From Prolixibacter sp. NT017 (GTDB lineage Bacteria; Bacteroidota; Bacteroidia; Bacteroidales; Prolixibacteraceae): a stretch of 64,000 nucleotides of DNA. Position numbers and translations under genes: made by a program. Where the stretch lies: positions 2,976,001 through 3,040,000 of the forward strand of contig NZ_BLAV01000001.1 in the NCBI RefSeq assembly GCF_009617875.1, given 5' to 3'. Positions within the stretch are counted from its first letter, which is position 1. Each line of letters begins with the position of its first letter. Shown in pieces: positions 46,519-55,457 of this stretch. Below the pieces are notes generated by a model. That model made no database searches, had not been told where the DNA came from, and worked only from the letters and a program-made list of their open reading frames with translations.

Positions 46519-47175
46519 ATGACCACAAAAAAAACTCTATTCCAGTCCTACATTCCAATTATCTTCCTGAGCTTGTTGCTAAATAGCTGTGCTGTTTCAA
46601 GCATAACTACTGTCGAAAAAGACAAAATTCAACGTCCATATTCGCGGATAGTTGTTCTCTATACCGGCGACCATGAAGAATTCCACCAACTAGATTCAAC
46701 AACCTATCAAAACTTTTTAGCAGGAAAATACAACGCCCTGAAGGATATCGACTTCACTCGGCAAATCAATAAAGCTTTTCAACGGAAACTGCAATCGAGA
46801 GGAACAACCGTCATCAAGAGTACCAATATCTTCGGGGTAAATGAAAAAGTATCGTATCAGCAGTTCCTTGAAGCTATTCAGAAAACCGGTGCCCAGGCCA
46901 TACTAATTATTAATCTGAAAAACTACTGGCATACTGTAAACACAACCTATAGCAGCAACGACTCGGGAACATCCGTCACTAACAACACCGAGCCTAATGC
47001 CAGTTTTCTGTCCTACCTGGTCGATCTGAAAAGTATGAAACCAGTATGGATGAGCAAGTCCACGGTCTTGGGAGTATATGCCGGCTACGACACCCTAAAT
47101 AATCACCTTGCCCGGCGTGTATACAGCAAACTGGTCTCTGCCCATTACATCAATCCAAAGGAATACCAGGACTGA
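46519..47175 (+). CDS. Lipoprotein of unknown function
   Basis: I start at 46519 because it yields a lipoprotein signal (IIFLSLLLNSC); the same frame extends upstream to 46423 without a signal. The mature part, about 190 residues, alternates strands and helices: RIVVLYTGDHEEFHQL, QINKAFQRKLQSRGTTV and AILIINLKNYWHTV. That resembles DUF4136-like envelope lipoproteins, but I cannot assign a family. It precedes topB by 96 bp. Confidence 0.72.
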   Translation: MTTKKTLFQSYIPIIFLSLLLNSCAVSSITTVEKDKIQRPYSRIVVLYTGDHEEFHQLDSTTYQNFLAGKYNALKDIDFTRQINKAFQRKLQSRGTTVIKSTNIFGVNEKVSYQQFLEAIQKTGAQAILIINLKNYWHTVNTTYSSNDSGTSVTNNTEPNASFLSYLVDLKSMKPVWMSKSTVLGVYAGYDTLNNHLARRVYSKLVSAHYINPKEYQD

Positions 47176-47271
47176 ACCCTGACTGCTCCTGCCGATCGTT
47201 GAAAACTTCCTCGTCGATTTGTCGTCGAATTAGGTTGAGCTGACTATTTTTGGTGACAAATCAGTAAAAGC

Positions 47272-49626
47272 GTGAAAGTCTGCATTGCCGAAAAACCAAG
47301 TGTTGCCCGCGAAATAGCGGAAATCCTGGGGGCCAAAAGCCGCCGTGATGGCTATTTTGAAGGAAACGGATACCAGGTCACCTGGACGTTCGGCCATTTG
47401 TGCACACTGAAAGAACCCCACGATTATACTTCCCGTTGGAAATGGTGGGATCTGCGCACGCTTCCCATGCTTCCGCGGAAATTCGGCATCAAACTCATCG
47501 ATGACGACGGAGTGAAGAAGCAATTCGATACCATCGAGAAACTGGTAACTGAAGCTGAGGAAGTCATCAACTGCGGTGATGCCGGCCAGGAGGGAGAAGT
47601 GATTCAACGCTGGGTACTCACAAAAGCGAAATGCCAAAAACCTATCAAGCGGTTGTGGATTTCTTCACTAACTGAGGAAGCGCTGAAAGAGGGGTTCGAG
47701 AAGCTTTACAACGGCTCCGATTTCGACCTGCTCTACGCAGCCGGAAGCGCACGGGCCATCGGTGACTGGCTGCTGGGCCTCAACGCCACACGACTGTACA
47801 CCCTGAAATACGGGCAAAACAAACAGGTGCTTTCCATCGGGCGCGTGCAAACACCAACATTGGCTCTCGTCGTTCAGCGGCAGCTGGAAATCGACAACTT
47901 CAGGCCGGAACCTTACTGGGAACTGAAAACGACCTACCGGGAAACAGTTTTTAGTGCTACCAGCGGAAGGTTTGCCGTGAAGGAGGAAGCAGAGAAGAAG
48001 CTGGAAGAAATCAAAGGGCACGACCTTTTCATCACTTCCGTGGAAACGAAAAAAGGCACCGAGCAACCACCAAAGCTGTTTGACCTGACTTCGTTGCAGG
48101 TGGAAGCCAACCGAAAATTCAGCCTTTCGGCAGACGAAACCCTGCGTGTTATTCAGAGTCTGTATGAGAAAAAAGTAACTACCTATCCGCGCGTTGACAC
48201 CACGTTTCTGCCCAACGATATCTATCCCAAAGTTCCGGGTATCCTGAAAAAGCTGAAGCCGTACGAACAACTTACCGAACCGTTGCTGAAGGATAAGATC
48301 CGGAAATCGAAAAAGGTTTTCGACGATAAAAAAATCACCGATCACCACGCCATCATTCCCACAGGCGTTTTCACCTACAATCTGACGCCGGATGAAAAGC
48401 GGGTGTTCGATTTGGTGGCACGGCGCTTCATCAGTGTTTTCTACCCCGATTGTAAGGTGTCCAACACTACGGTGCTGGCTACCGTCAACCAGGTGGATTT
48501 CAAAGCGACCGGCAAACAAATCCTTCATCCGGGGTGGCGGGTTGTGTACCAAAGCGACGGAGGCAAAGCTCAGGCCGACGAAAATATTTTACCACCGTTT
48601 GAGAAAGGTGAAAACGGCCCGCACGAGCCGGATTTGGCGGAAAAAATGACACAACCGCCGCGCTATTATTCCGAAGCGACGCTGCTTCGTGCCATGGAAA
48701 CGGCCGGCAAACAGGTCGACGATGACGAACTTCGCGATTTGATGAAAGAGAACGGTATCGGCCGGCCATCGACCCGGGCGAATATCATTGAAACGTTGTT
48801 CCGGCGCCGCTATATCCGGCGGGAAAAGAAACGCATCCTTGCTACACAGACGGGAATCGACCTGATTGGCAGCATCGAAAATGAGCTGCTGAAATCGGCG
48901 GAACTGACCGGCCAGTGGGAGAAAAAACTCCGGCAAATTGAGAACGGCGAATACGAAGTAGCCCAATTCATGGAGGAGATGAAAACCATGGTGTCGGAGA
49001 TTGTGGACCAGGTAAAACGCTCGCCAAAGAAAGAGATCGCCATCATTGAAGACGAAAAAGAGAAAAAACCTTCAGGGAAAACCGAAAAAAAGGAAAAGTC
49101 GGATGACCCAGACCTGACTTGTCCCAAATGCGGAAAAGGAACGATACTGAAAGGAAAATCGGCATGGGGTTGCAGCGCTTTCCGCGATGGCTGTGATTTC
49201 CGCCTCCCCTTTGAATTGCTGGAAAAGAAACTGACTGACAACCAAATCAAACAGCTGGTGCAGAAGAAAAAAACCAGCATCATTAAAGGATTCACTAAAA
49301 ACGGTGAAAAGGTCGACGGCAAATTAGTACTGACTGACGATTTCAATATTGAGTTGGAGGAGAAGGAAGAAGAGAAACTGAGCTGCCCAAAGTGTCAACA
49401 AGGAACGATCGTAAAAGGAAAAACCGCCTGGGGATGCACCAACTTTCAGAATTGCTCGCTTCGCATTCCATTTTCCTTTATGAATAAAGACCTGACCGAC
49501 AACCAGGTAAAACAGTTGATATTAAAAGGAAAAACGCCGAAAATTAAAGGTTTCGAAACACCTGACGGTTCCAAAGCCGATGGGAACCTTCAATTCGACG
49601 AAAATTTCAAATTGAAACTGGTGTAA
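47272..49626 (+). CDS. topB: DNA topoisomerase III
   Basis: The 784-residue protein starts at GTG and has the type IA order: Toprim domain (1-150, IAEKPSVAREIAEILG; NCGDAGQEGE for metal), four-domain torus with the catalytic Tyr305 in T-T-Y-P-R-V-D-T, and two zinc-ribbon units at about 615-690 and 700-780, each with CPKC then a downstream cysteine pair. It relaxes or decatenates DNA through single-strand passage. The acidic triad is the Bacteroidota form with a DAGQEGE loop. Confidence 0.96.
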   Translation: MKVCIAEKPSVAREIAEILGAKSRRDGYFEGNGYQVTWTFGHLCTLKEPHDYTSRWKWWDLRTLPMLPRKFGIKLIDDDGVKKQFDTIEKLVTEAEEVINCGDAGQEGEVIQRWVLTKAKCQKPIKRLWISSLTEEALKEGFEKLYNGSDFDLLYAAGSARAIGDWLLGLNATRLYTLKYGQNKQVLSIGRVQTPTLALVVQRQLEIDNFRPEPYWELKTTYRETVFSATSGRFAVKEEAEKKLEEIKGHDLFITSVETKKGTEQPPKLFDLTSLQVEANRKFSLSADETLRVIQSLYEKKVTTYPRVDTTFLPNDIYPKVPGILKKLKPYEQLTEPLLKDKIRKSKKVFDDKKITDHHAIIPTGVFTYNLTPDEKRVFDLVARRFISVFYPDCKVSNTTVLATVNQVDFKATGKQILHPGWRVVYQSDGGKAQADENILPPFEKGENGPHEPDLAEKMTQPPRYYSEATLLRAMETAGKQVDDDELRDLMKENGIGRPSTRANIIETLFRRRYIRREKKRILATQTGIDLIGSIENELLKSAELTGQWEKKLRQIENGEYEVAQFMEEMKTMVSEIVDQVKRSPKKEIAIIEDEKEKKPSGKTEKKEKSDDPDLTCPKCGKGTILKGKSAWGCSAFRDGCDFRLPFELLEKKLTDNQIKQLVQKKKTSIIKGFTKNGEKVDGKLVLTDDFNIELEEKEEEKLSCPKCQQGTIVKGKTAWGCTNFQNCSLRIPFSFMNKDLTDNQVKQLILKGKTPKIKGFETPDGSKADGNLQFDENFKLKLV

Positions 49627-49676
49627 GTAAGAAAACCTTTCGGCCAAAAGGCTGTTTATCAATAAAAAAATCATTT

Positions 49677-50447
49677 ATGCTGATTGTTATATCCCCCGCA
49701 AAAACTCTTGATTTTGAGGCGCCGCTGGCAACAAAGAAAAGCACCCAACCGCGCTTTCCGCGTAAATCGGAAGAACTCGTGCAGCATCTGCGCAAGCTCA
49801 GCTCCGACCAGATTTCGGAACTCATGCACATCAGTCCCAAACTGGGACAAATGAATTACGAGCGGTTCCAACTATGGCAAGCTAAATTTGAATTCCCGGA
49901 AGCTCGTCAGGCAATTCTGGCTTTCCGTGGTGATGTGTATACCGGGCTGGATGCCGACACGTTAAACAAGAAAGATTTTGAAAAGGCACAAAAACATCTC
50001 CGGATTTTATCGGGCCTGTACGGCGTTTTGCGTCCGCTCGACATGATGCGCCCCTACCGCCTGGAAATGGGGACCAAGTATTCATTCGATGATTACGAAA
50101 ACCTCTATGACTACTGGAAAGATACCATTACCAAAACCATCCGGAAGGATTTGGACGAAAGTGGTTCCAATGTTTTGGTCAATCTGGCATCGAACGAGTA
50201 CTTCAAGTCCATCGATACGAAAAAACTGAAGGCGGATATTGTTACCCCTGAATTTAAAGACTGGAAAAACGGTCAGTATAAAATGATTTCCTTCTGGGCG
50301 AAGAAGGCCCGTGGTATGATGACCCGCTTTATTCTTCAGCATAAAATAACCAAAGCCGAAGATTTACAGGCATTCGATATGGATGGATACTATTTCAATC
50401 CCGATTTATCGAAGCCCAATAAGCCGGTATTCACCCGCGACCACTAA
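49677..50447 (+). CDS. yaaA: Peroxide-stress protein YaaA
   Basis: The 256-residue length and the opening MLIVISPAKTLDFE are diagnostic for YaaA (DUF328); FRGDVYTGLDADTL, LSGLYGVLRPLDMM and WAKKARGMMTRFI are also family blocks. It lowers free iron damage during H2O2 stress and binds DNA. It follows topB by 50 bp and may be cotranscribed. Confidence 0.97.
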   Translation: MLIVISPAKTLDFEAPLATKKSTQPRFPRKSEELVQHLRKLSSDQISELMHISPKLGQMNYERFQLWQAKFEFPEARQAILAFRGDVYTGLDADTLNKKDFEKAQKHLRILSGLYGVLRPLDMMRPYRLEMGTKYSFDDYENLYDYWKDTITKTIRKDLDESGSNVLVNLASNEYFKSIDTKKLKADIVTPEFKDWKNGQYKMISFWAKKARGMMTRFILQHKITKAEDLQAFDMDGYYFNPDLSKPNKPVFTRDH

Positions 50448-50831
50448 AATCAGGTAAGAAAAAGGCGAACTACAGCCGGAAGAAATCTCATCTGCAAGGT
50501 TTTTTCGCGCTTTCGCGGAACGGGAATCCTGCCGACTAAAATCGGCAACATTTCCGAGGGTAGGTTAACTTGCCGACTAAAATCGACAACATTTCCGAGG
50601 GTAGGTTGACTTGCCGACTAAAATCGGCGACATTTCCGAGAGTAGGTTGACTTGCCGACTAAAATCGGCAGCATTTCCGAGGGTAGGTTAACTTGCCGAC
50701 TAAAATCGACAACATTTCCGAGGGTAGGTTGACTTGCCGACTAAAGTTTTCACGCTTCCGGAGCCGGGAGAGCGGCAGGATACAAGGAAAAAAAGAAGCG
50801 AAACCGCCCGATTCCGCCTCTTCCTTTTATC
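50448..50831. other. Convergent intergenic region containing a minisatellite
   Basis: Between the 3' ends of yaaA and mqnD. Apart from the 41-bp array it holds no gene and no classical terminator; the array hairpins may serve that role. Confidence 0.5.
50530..50745. repeat. 41-bp minisatellite, five units plus a partial
   Basis: The word tgccgactaa starts units at 50530, 50571, 50612, 50653, 50694 and 50735, exactly 41 bp apart. Each unit has gccgactaaaatcggc, a 5-bp hairpin GCCGA/TCGGC, and atttccgagggtaggtt. Two units change one arm to tcgac, weakening the stem. Confidence 0.92.
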
Positions 50832-51662
50832 TTAATCCAAAAATATCGAGCGTTCCATTTTAGGAATGATGCCCAATTCTTCAGCTTTGCTATAAAGCGT
50901 TTGAACAGCTTGTTTCCCTTCATCGCCCAGATTCCGGGTAAATTCGTTCACATACAAGTCGATGTGGCTGCGCATTACCGATTCCTCCATTTCCTGCGCA
51001 TACAGTTTTACGAATGGATAGGAAGCGTCGGGTTGCTCATAAGCATATTCCACGCTTCGTTTCATCACCCGGTTGACTTTCTCCTGCACTTCGCGTGGAA
51101 GATTGCGGTTCACCACGATCCCGCCCAGCGGAATGGGTGAGCCGGTAGTTTCTTCCCAATATTCACCCAGATCGAGAACCTTCTTCAAGCCTCTCTTCTG
51201 GTATGTAAAGCGATTTTCGTGTATGATCAAGCCGGCATCCATTTCTCCCGAAAGGACCACTTCTTCAATATCCGAGAAGAGATATTCCTTTTTCTCTTTC
51301 ACGTTAGGATATGCCACACTGAGCAATAAATTAGCCGTAGTATGTTCGCCGGGAATAGCGATTCGCAAATTGGGAATCTCATCGGGATAAATCTTTGTTT
51401 TGCTAATCAGCAACGGGCCGTTATTCCGCCCCAGCGCGCTTCCGGCATCCAGCAAAACATATTGGGAAGTCAACTGCGCATAAGCCGCGTAACTTAACTT
51501 GGTGATATCAATTTCGCCGGCAAACGCCAGTCGGTTCAACTCCTCAACATCCGCCATAACCGTTTCAAACGTCAACCCTTCGGTATCGACCCGGTTATGG
51601 ACCATCGCATCAAAAATAAACGTGTCGTTCGGACACGTCGAAAATCCAAGTGTTAAGTTCAT
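50832..51662 (-). CDS. mqnD: 1,4-dihydroxy-6-naphthoate synthase
   Basis: The 276-residue protein is an MqnD-type periplasmic-binding-fold enzyme: GFSTCPNDTFIFDA at the N-terminus, ITKLSYAAYAQL and PIPLGGIVVNR are family blocks. It converts cyclic dehypoxanthinyl futalosine to 1,4-dihydroxy-6-naphthoate in the futalosine menaquinone pathway. It follows mqnB on the minus strand by three bases, so the two are one unit. mqnA, mqnC and mqnE are elsewhere. Confidence 0.95.
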   Translation of the reverse strand: MNLTLGFSTCPNDTFIFDAMVHNRVDTEGLTFETVMADVEELNRLAFAGEIDITKLSYAAYAQLTSQYVLLDAGSALGRNNGPLLISKTKIYPDEIPNLRIAIPGEHTTANLLLSVAYPNVKEKKEYLFSDIEEVVLSGEMDAGLIIHENRFTYQKRGLKKVLDLGEYWEETTGSPIPLGGIVVNRNLPREVQEKVNRVMKRSVEYAYEQPDASYPFVKLYAQEMEESVMRSHIDLYVNEFTRNLGDEGKQAVQTLYSKAEELGIIPKMERSIFLD

Positions 51663-51665
51663 GAT

Positions 51666-52358
51666 TTATGAAATCTGTAATACGGTAGCAAAGTTGCGAA
51701 GAATTTTCAACAATTCGTCCGTCAGATTCTCCAAAGCGGTTGGAATGTCCCATTTGGTGGTATCGCGGGATTCGACAAAATTGGAAATGGCTCGTATCTC
51801 GAGGAATGGAATGTCCTCCATCAGGCAGACATAGAAAACAGCAGCACCTTCCATTGACTCCACATCGGCATCAAAATTAATCTTGAGCTTGTCGATGGTC
51901 TTATCGCAACCATGACTCACGTTCACACTCAAACCGTTGACATTCGGAAGTTCGATACTTTCGTTGAAATGCGGGTTTAACAGCTTTCCTCCCTGAAACG
52001 GAAATTGATCTTCCTTCAGGAAACCTGCCTGGAACAACGTTTTGAAACCGCCCGGTTCTTCGATACCCAAATCGCCAAACTGCTCAGAAGTAATATTGAC
52101 AACCGTCCCAATGGAGAGTTCGTCGTAAAAACTTCCGGCAATACCGGCATTAATCACCAAATCGTATTTCTCTTTCTGAAGGAGACGGGTTAAATGATAA
52201 GTGGTGAAGGAAAGCCCAACGCCGGAAACGATTAGGTCTATCTCCAAATCATGCCAGCGGTAATGCGACACAGGGGAATTTTTACCTTCTATTTCCTCCA
52301 GATTTTCCAGGAAAAGCTTGAGTTCAAAACAAGTCGCTGCTACAAAAAGAATCTTCAT
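51666..52358 (-). CDS. mqnB: Futalosine hydrolase
   Basis: The 230-residue protein is a nucleoside-phosphorylase-type MqnB with NAGIAGSFYDELSIG, a catalytic VESMEGAAVFYVC loop and the final RAISNFVESRD. It removes hypoxanthine from futalosine before MqnC acts. Its operon with mqnD confirms the assignment over a generic nucleosidase. Confidence 0.93.
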   Translation of the reverse strand: MKILFVAATCFELKLFLENLEEIEGKNSPVSHYRWHDLEIDLIVSGVGLSFTTYHLTRLLQKEKYDLVINAGIAGSFYDELSIGTVVNITSEQFGDLGIEEPGGFKTLFQAGFLKEDQFPFQGGKLLNPHFNESIELPNVNGLSVNVSHGCDKTIDKLKINFDADVESMEGAAVFYVCLMEDIPFLEIRAISNFVESRDTTKWDIPTALENLTDELLKILRNFATVLQIS

Positions 52359-52700
52359 CCGATTATTTCGTTGGATTATGCCAAATTAATCAATCGACAA
52401 AGGTAATGATCCCATCCATTTTGGAAATTACCTTTTACACATTCTTACTCACTTTTGCCGAAAAGGTTAAAATTTGTCTTTAATTTGTACTCAGTTTAAT
52501 TAAAGATGCTGTAAATCAGGAGATGGATCACTGTTTTTGAAGCCTGTTTTTCTTTCTTTTGCACGAAATATAATAAACATAAATTGTGCAAAGACGGAAA
52601 GTTTACAAACAATCGAAGACGTGAACGGTTATATATCTCCGCCACACAATAAATAAACGAAGTCAGAAATCAGTAACAGAAATACCGAAAGGAACACTAT
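52359..52700. other. Divergent intergenic region between mqnB and folE
   Basis: About 340 bp, AT-rich. It contains TTTGCAC at 52558-52564 and GTGCAAA at 52586-52592, a 7-bp inverted repeat spaced by 21 bp. Two promoters should lie here; the inverted repeat may be a regulator site. Confidence 0.45.
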
Positions 52701-53327
52701 ATGAAGTTTTCGCTTAATAAATTAGACAACGGAGGATACAGCAAAGTAGAACACTACAATACCGAGAATGTAGAAAAACTGGCTACAAACTACCAGGATA
52801 TTTTGGGCTTGCTGGGCGAAGATCCAAGTCGTGAAGGTTTGGAGAAAACCCCCGTGCGAGTGGCCAAAGCCATGCAATTCCTGACCCAGGGGTACAACAT
52901 GGATCCGGAAGATATTCTGCGTTCGGCCAAATTCAAGGAAGATTACCGCCAGATGGTAATTGTGAAAGATATTGAGCTGTATTCGCTCTGCGAGCATCAC
53001 ATGCTCCCGTTTTTCGGGAAAGCTCACGTGGCATACATTCCCAATGGATACATTACCGGACTGAGCAAAATCGCCCGTGTGGTAGAAGCATTTTCACGCC
53101 GGTTGCAGGTACAGGAACGCCTGACACTTCAGATTAAAGAGTGTATTCAGAACACATTGAATCCGCTGGGAGTAGCAGTAGTCATCGAAGCAACCCACAT
53201 GTGCATGGTGATGCGCGGCATTGAAAAACAGAATTCTGTAACGACTACCTCCGACTTTACCGGAGCATTCGAAAAGGTAGCCACCCGCGAGGAGTTTATT
53301 CGACTTATTAGTTCTGATCTTTCATAA
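52701..53327 (+). CDS. folE: GTP cyclohydrolase I
   Basis: The 208-residue protein has zinc ligands Cys97 and His99/His100 in [10 protein letters not shown] and the second zinc Cys in [10 protein letters not shown]. It opens the GTP ring to make dihydroneopterin triphosphate, the first step to folate and, in some bacteria, tetrahydrobiopterin or queuosine. A good terminator follows. Confidence 0.97.
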   Translation: MKFSLNKLDNGGYSKVEHYNTENVEKLATNYQDILGLLGEDPSREGLEKTPVRVAKAMQFLTQGYNMDPEDILRSAKFKEDYRQMVIVKDIELYSLCEHHMLPFFGKAHVAYIPNGYITGLSKIARVVEAFSRRLQVQERLTLQIKECIQNTLNPLGVAVVIEATHMCMVMRGIEKQNSVTTTSDFTGAFEKVATREEFIRLISSDLS

Positions 53328-53357
53328 ATTGGAGCTTTTTTAACGCTTCATGACCAG

Positions 53358-53387
53358 AAACCAGATGAACTTTCGTCTGGTTTTTCT
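53358..53387 (+). terminator. Terminator of folE
   Basis: AAACCAGA and TCTGGTTT form an 8-bp stem with a 10-nt loop, ending in a T-run. Confidence 0.8.
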
Positions 53388-53406
53388 CTTTCGGAGACAC
53401 AATGTT

Positions 53407-53414
53407 TATCTTTG
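53407..53414 (+). promoter_or_regulatory. Possible -7 box for fabD
   Basis: TATCTTTG fits TAnnTTTG. The -33 element is weak, so this is tentative. Confidence 0.35.
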
Positions 53415-53585
53415 CCACGCATTTAATTTTTACCAAACTGTATTGTAACCACCCTGCTAATTGATGCCAAAAAGGCATATTTAAAAGGGTTGTGTTCTGT
53501 CAGAAAATTGAAGAACCAAGATTGAGCAGATGAAACAAGTCTCGAAGCTTCGGGGTGAGTTTCATGTGGCAATTGAAAAACAAAA

Positions 53586-54485
53586 ATGAAACACATGAAA
53601 GCATTCGTTTTTCCCGGACAGGGAGCCCAGTTTGTTGGAATGGGAAAAGACCTGTACGACAATTCGGATTTGGCCCGCGAACTTTTCGAAAAGGCCAATG
53701 ATATTCTCGGTTTCCGCATTACCGACCTGATGTTTGAAGGTACTGACGAAGATCTCAAGCAAACCAAAGTTACTCAACCGGCCATCTTCCTGCATTCGGT
53801 ATTGCTGGCCAAAACATTGGGCGACGATTTCAAACCCGATATGGTCGCCGGTCATTCATTGGGTGAATTTTCGGCATTGGTTGCGAACGGAACGTTGTCT
53901 TTCGAAGATGGACTGGTGCTCGTTTCAAAACGCGCCATGGCCATGCAGAAAGCCTGCGAAGTGGAGCCATCGACCATGGCGGCTATCGTGGGTTTGGAAG
54001 ACGACGTGGTGGAAAAAGTTTGTGCTGAAATCGATGATGTCGTTGTTCCGGCCAATTACAACTGCCCGGGTCAGCTGGTTATTTCCGGCTCGAACGAAGG
54101 CATCGATAAGGCTTGTGCCAAGTTAACCGAATTGGGTGCCAAGCGTGCTCTCAAACTGATGGTTGGCGGCGCGTTCCACTCTCCGCTGATGGAGCCGGCC
54201 CGCACCGAACTGGCTGAAGCGATTGAAGCCACGACCTTCAATCAACCAAATTGTCCTGTTTACCAGAATGTAACTGCATCGGCTGTTACCGATCCGGACG
54301 AAATCCGCAAGAATCTGGTTGCACAGTTGACAGCTCCAGTACGCTGGACACAAACGGTGAAAACGATGATTGCCGACGGAGCGACTTCATTCACCGAAAT
54401 TGGACCGGGGAAAGTGCTTCAGGGACTGGTGAAGAAAGTTGACCGGGGAATGGAAACCAGCGGCATCAACGCTTACCAGGGATAA
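53586..54485 (+). CDS. fabD: Malonyl-CoA:ACP transacylase
   Basis: The 299-residue protein has the PGQGAQ opening, nucleophile Ser91 in G-H-S-L-G-E and the catalytic His in GAFHSPLM near 200. It loads malonyl groups onto acyl carrier protein for fatty acid synthesis. Methionine 4 is an equally possible start. It stands alone here rather than with fabH/fabF. Confidence 0.97.
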   Translation: MKHMKAFVFPGQGAQFVGMGKDLYDNSDLARELFEKANDILGFRITDLMFEGTDEDLKQTKVTQPAIFLHSVLLAKTLGDDFKPDMVAGHSLGEFSALVANGTLSFEDGLVLVSKRAMAMQKACEVEPSTMAAIVGLEDDVVEKVCAEIDDVVVPANYNCPGQLVISGSNEGIDKACAKLTELGAKRALKLMVGGAFHSPLMEPARTELAEAIEATTFNQPNCPVYQNVTASAVTDPDEIRKNLVAQLTAPVRWTQTVKTMIADGATSFTEIGPGKVLQGLVKKVDRGMETSGINAYQG

Positions 54486-54508
54486 GAAACAAGAACACCT
54501 TAAAATAG

Positions 54509-54540
54509 AAGAGACAACCGTATTTCAGTTGTCTCTTTTT
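54509..54540 (+). terminator. Terminator of fabD
   Basis: AAGAGACAAC and GTTGTCTCTT form a perfect 10-bp stem with a 9-nt loop followed by T residues. Confidence 0.9.
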
Positions 54541-54564
54541 TATGATTGAAAATTGTTTTGATTC

Positions 54565-55224
54565 CTATTCAAAAAAGTGGCGGTCAAGAAAATTCTTTTC
54601 GACCGGCGATACATTTTTCAACGCTAAAGTGTGGTGAGCCATTCGGGCTACCGTTTCCAAAACAACCGTGTGATCGAAAGCCCTGATGACATCTGTTCCC
54701 CAACAGAAAGGACCATGTCCGTACACCAAAACACCCGGAATACGCGAAGGATCCAAATTCATCCTGTCAAATGTTTCCACAATCACACTACCGGTTGCCA
54801 GCTCCGGGTTGGCATCTTCAGGCCTTTGCTCTACCGGCGGCGTGCAGGGAATTTCTCCGTTGAAATAATTGGCATGTGTAATGCCCAAAGGAGGAATACC
54901 CAATCCTGCCTGGGCCCAGGCTGTCGCATATTCGGAATGTGAGTGAACAATCGCTCCGATTTCGGGGAAACTCCGGTATAACGTCAAATGTGTTTCCGTA
55001 TCCGAAGAAGGTTTCAATTCACCTTCAATGACCTTTCCGTCAATATCCACTACAACCATATCCGCAGGAATCATCTCGTCGTAAGAAATCCCCGAAGGTT
55101 TAATCACTACTAGCCCACTTTCCCTGTCAATGGCGCTAACATTTCCCCAGGTAAAAATAACCAGTCCCTGCTCAACCAATCGCAGACTCGCTTTGTAAAC
55201 CTGGTGTTTTAAACTTTCAAGCAT
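54565..55224 (-). CDS. araD: L-ribulose-5-phosphate 4-epimerase
   Basis: The 219-residue class II aldolase-like protein has HSHSEYATAWAQ with two metal histidines, a later YGHGPF histidine, and IKPSGISYDEM as substrate phosphate loop. It interconverts L-ribulose-5-phosphate and D-xylulose-5-phosphate. No araA or araB is adjacent, so the exact sugar is inferred from the strong family match. Confidence 0.9.
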   Translation of the reverse strand: MLESLKHQVYKASLRLVEQGLVIFTWGNVSAIDRESGLVVIKPSGISYDEMIPADMVVVDIDGKVIEGELKPSSDTETHLTLYRSFPEIGAIVHSHSEYATAWAQAGLGIPPLGITHANYFNGEIPCTPPVEQRPEDANPELATGSVIVETFDRMNLDPSRIPGVLVYGHGPFCWGTDVIRAFDHTVVLETVARMAHHTLALKNVSPVEKNFLDRHFFE

Positions 55225-55403
55225 ACTTGAAAACCAATAAGTTAAATATTTACAATTTATAATTCAATTAACGAATAAAATTTCAATTCTGTCATATTCA
55301 CTATGTGTTTTTAATCATTATAAATTATTTAGAGGTTTTTGCTTTGACTATATCCGCAAAGCAGAAATTATTCTACCAGACACATGAAACTGTCTACAAC
55401 AAA

Positions 55404-55435
55404 AAAATCCTACCTCAATCAAGAAGTAGGATTTT
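55404..55435 (-). terminator. Terminator of the M13 peptidase gene
   Basis: AAAATCCTAC and GTAGGATTTT make a 10-bp stem with a 12-nt loop, T-tract on the minus strand. Confidence 0.85.
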
Positions 55436-55457
55436 CGTTATTTGCTATATCTTTTGC

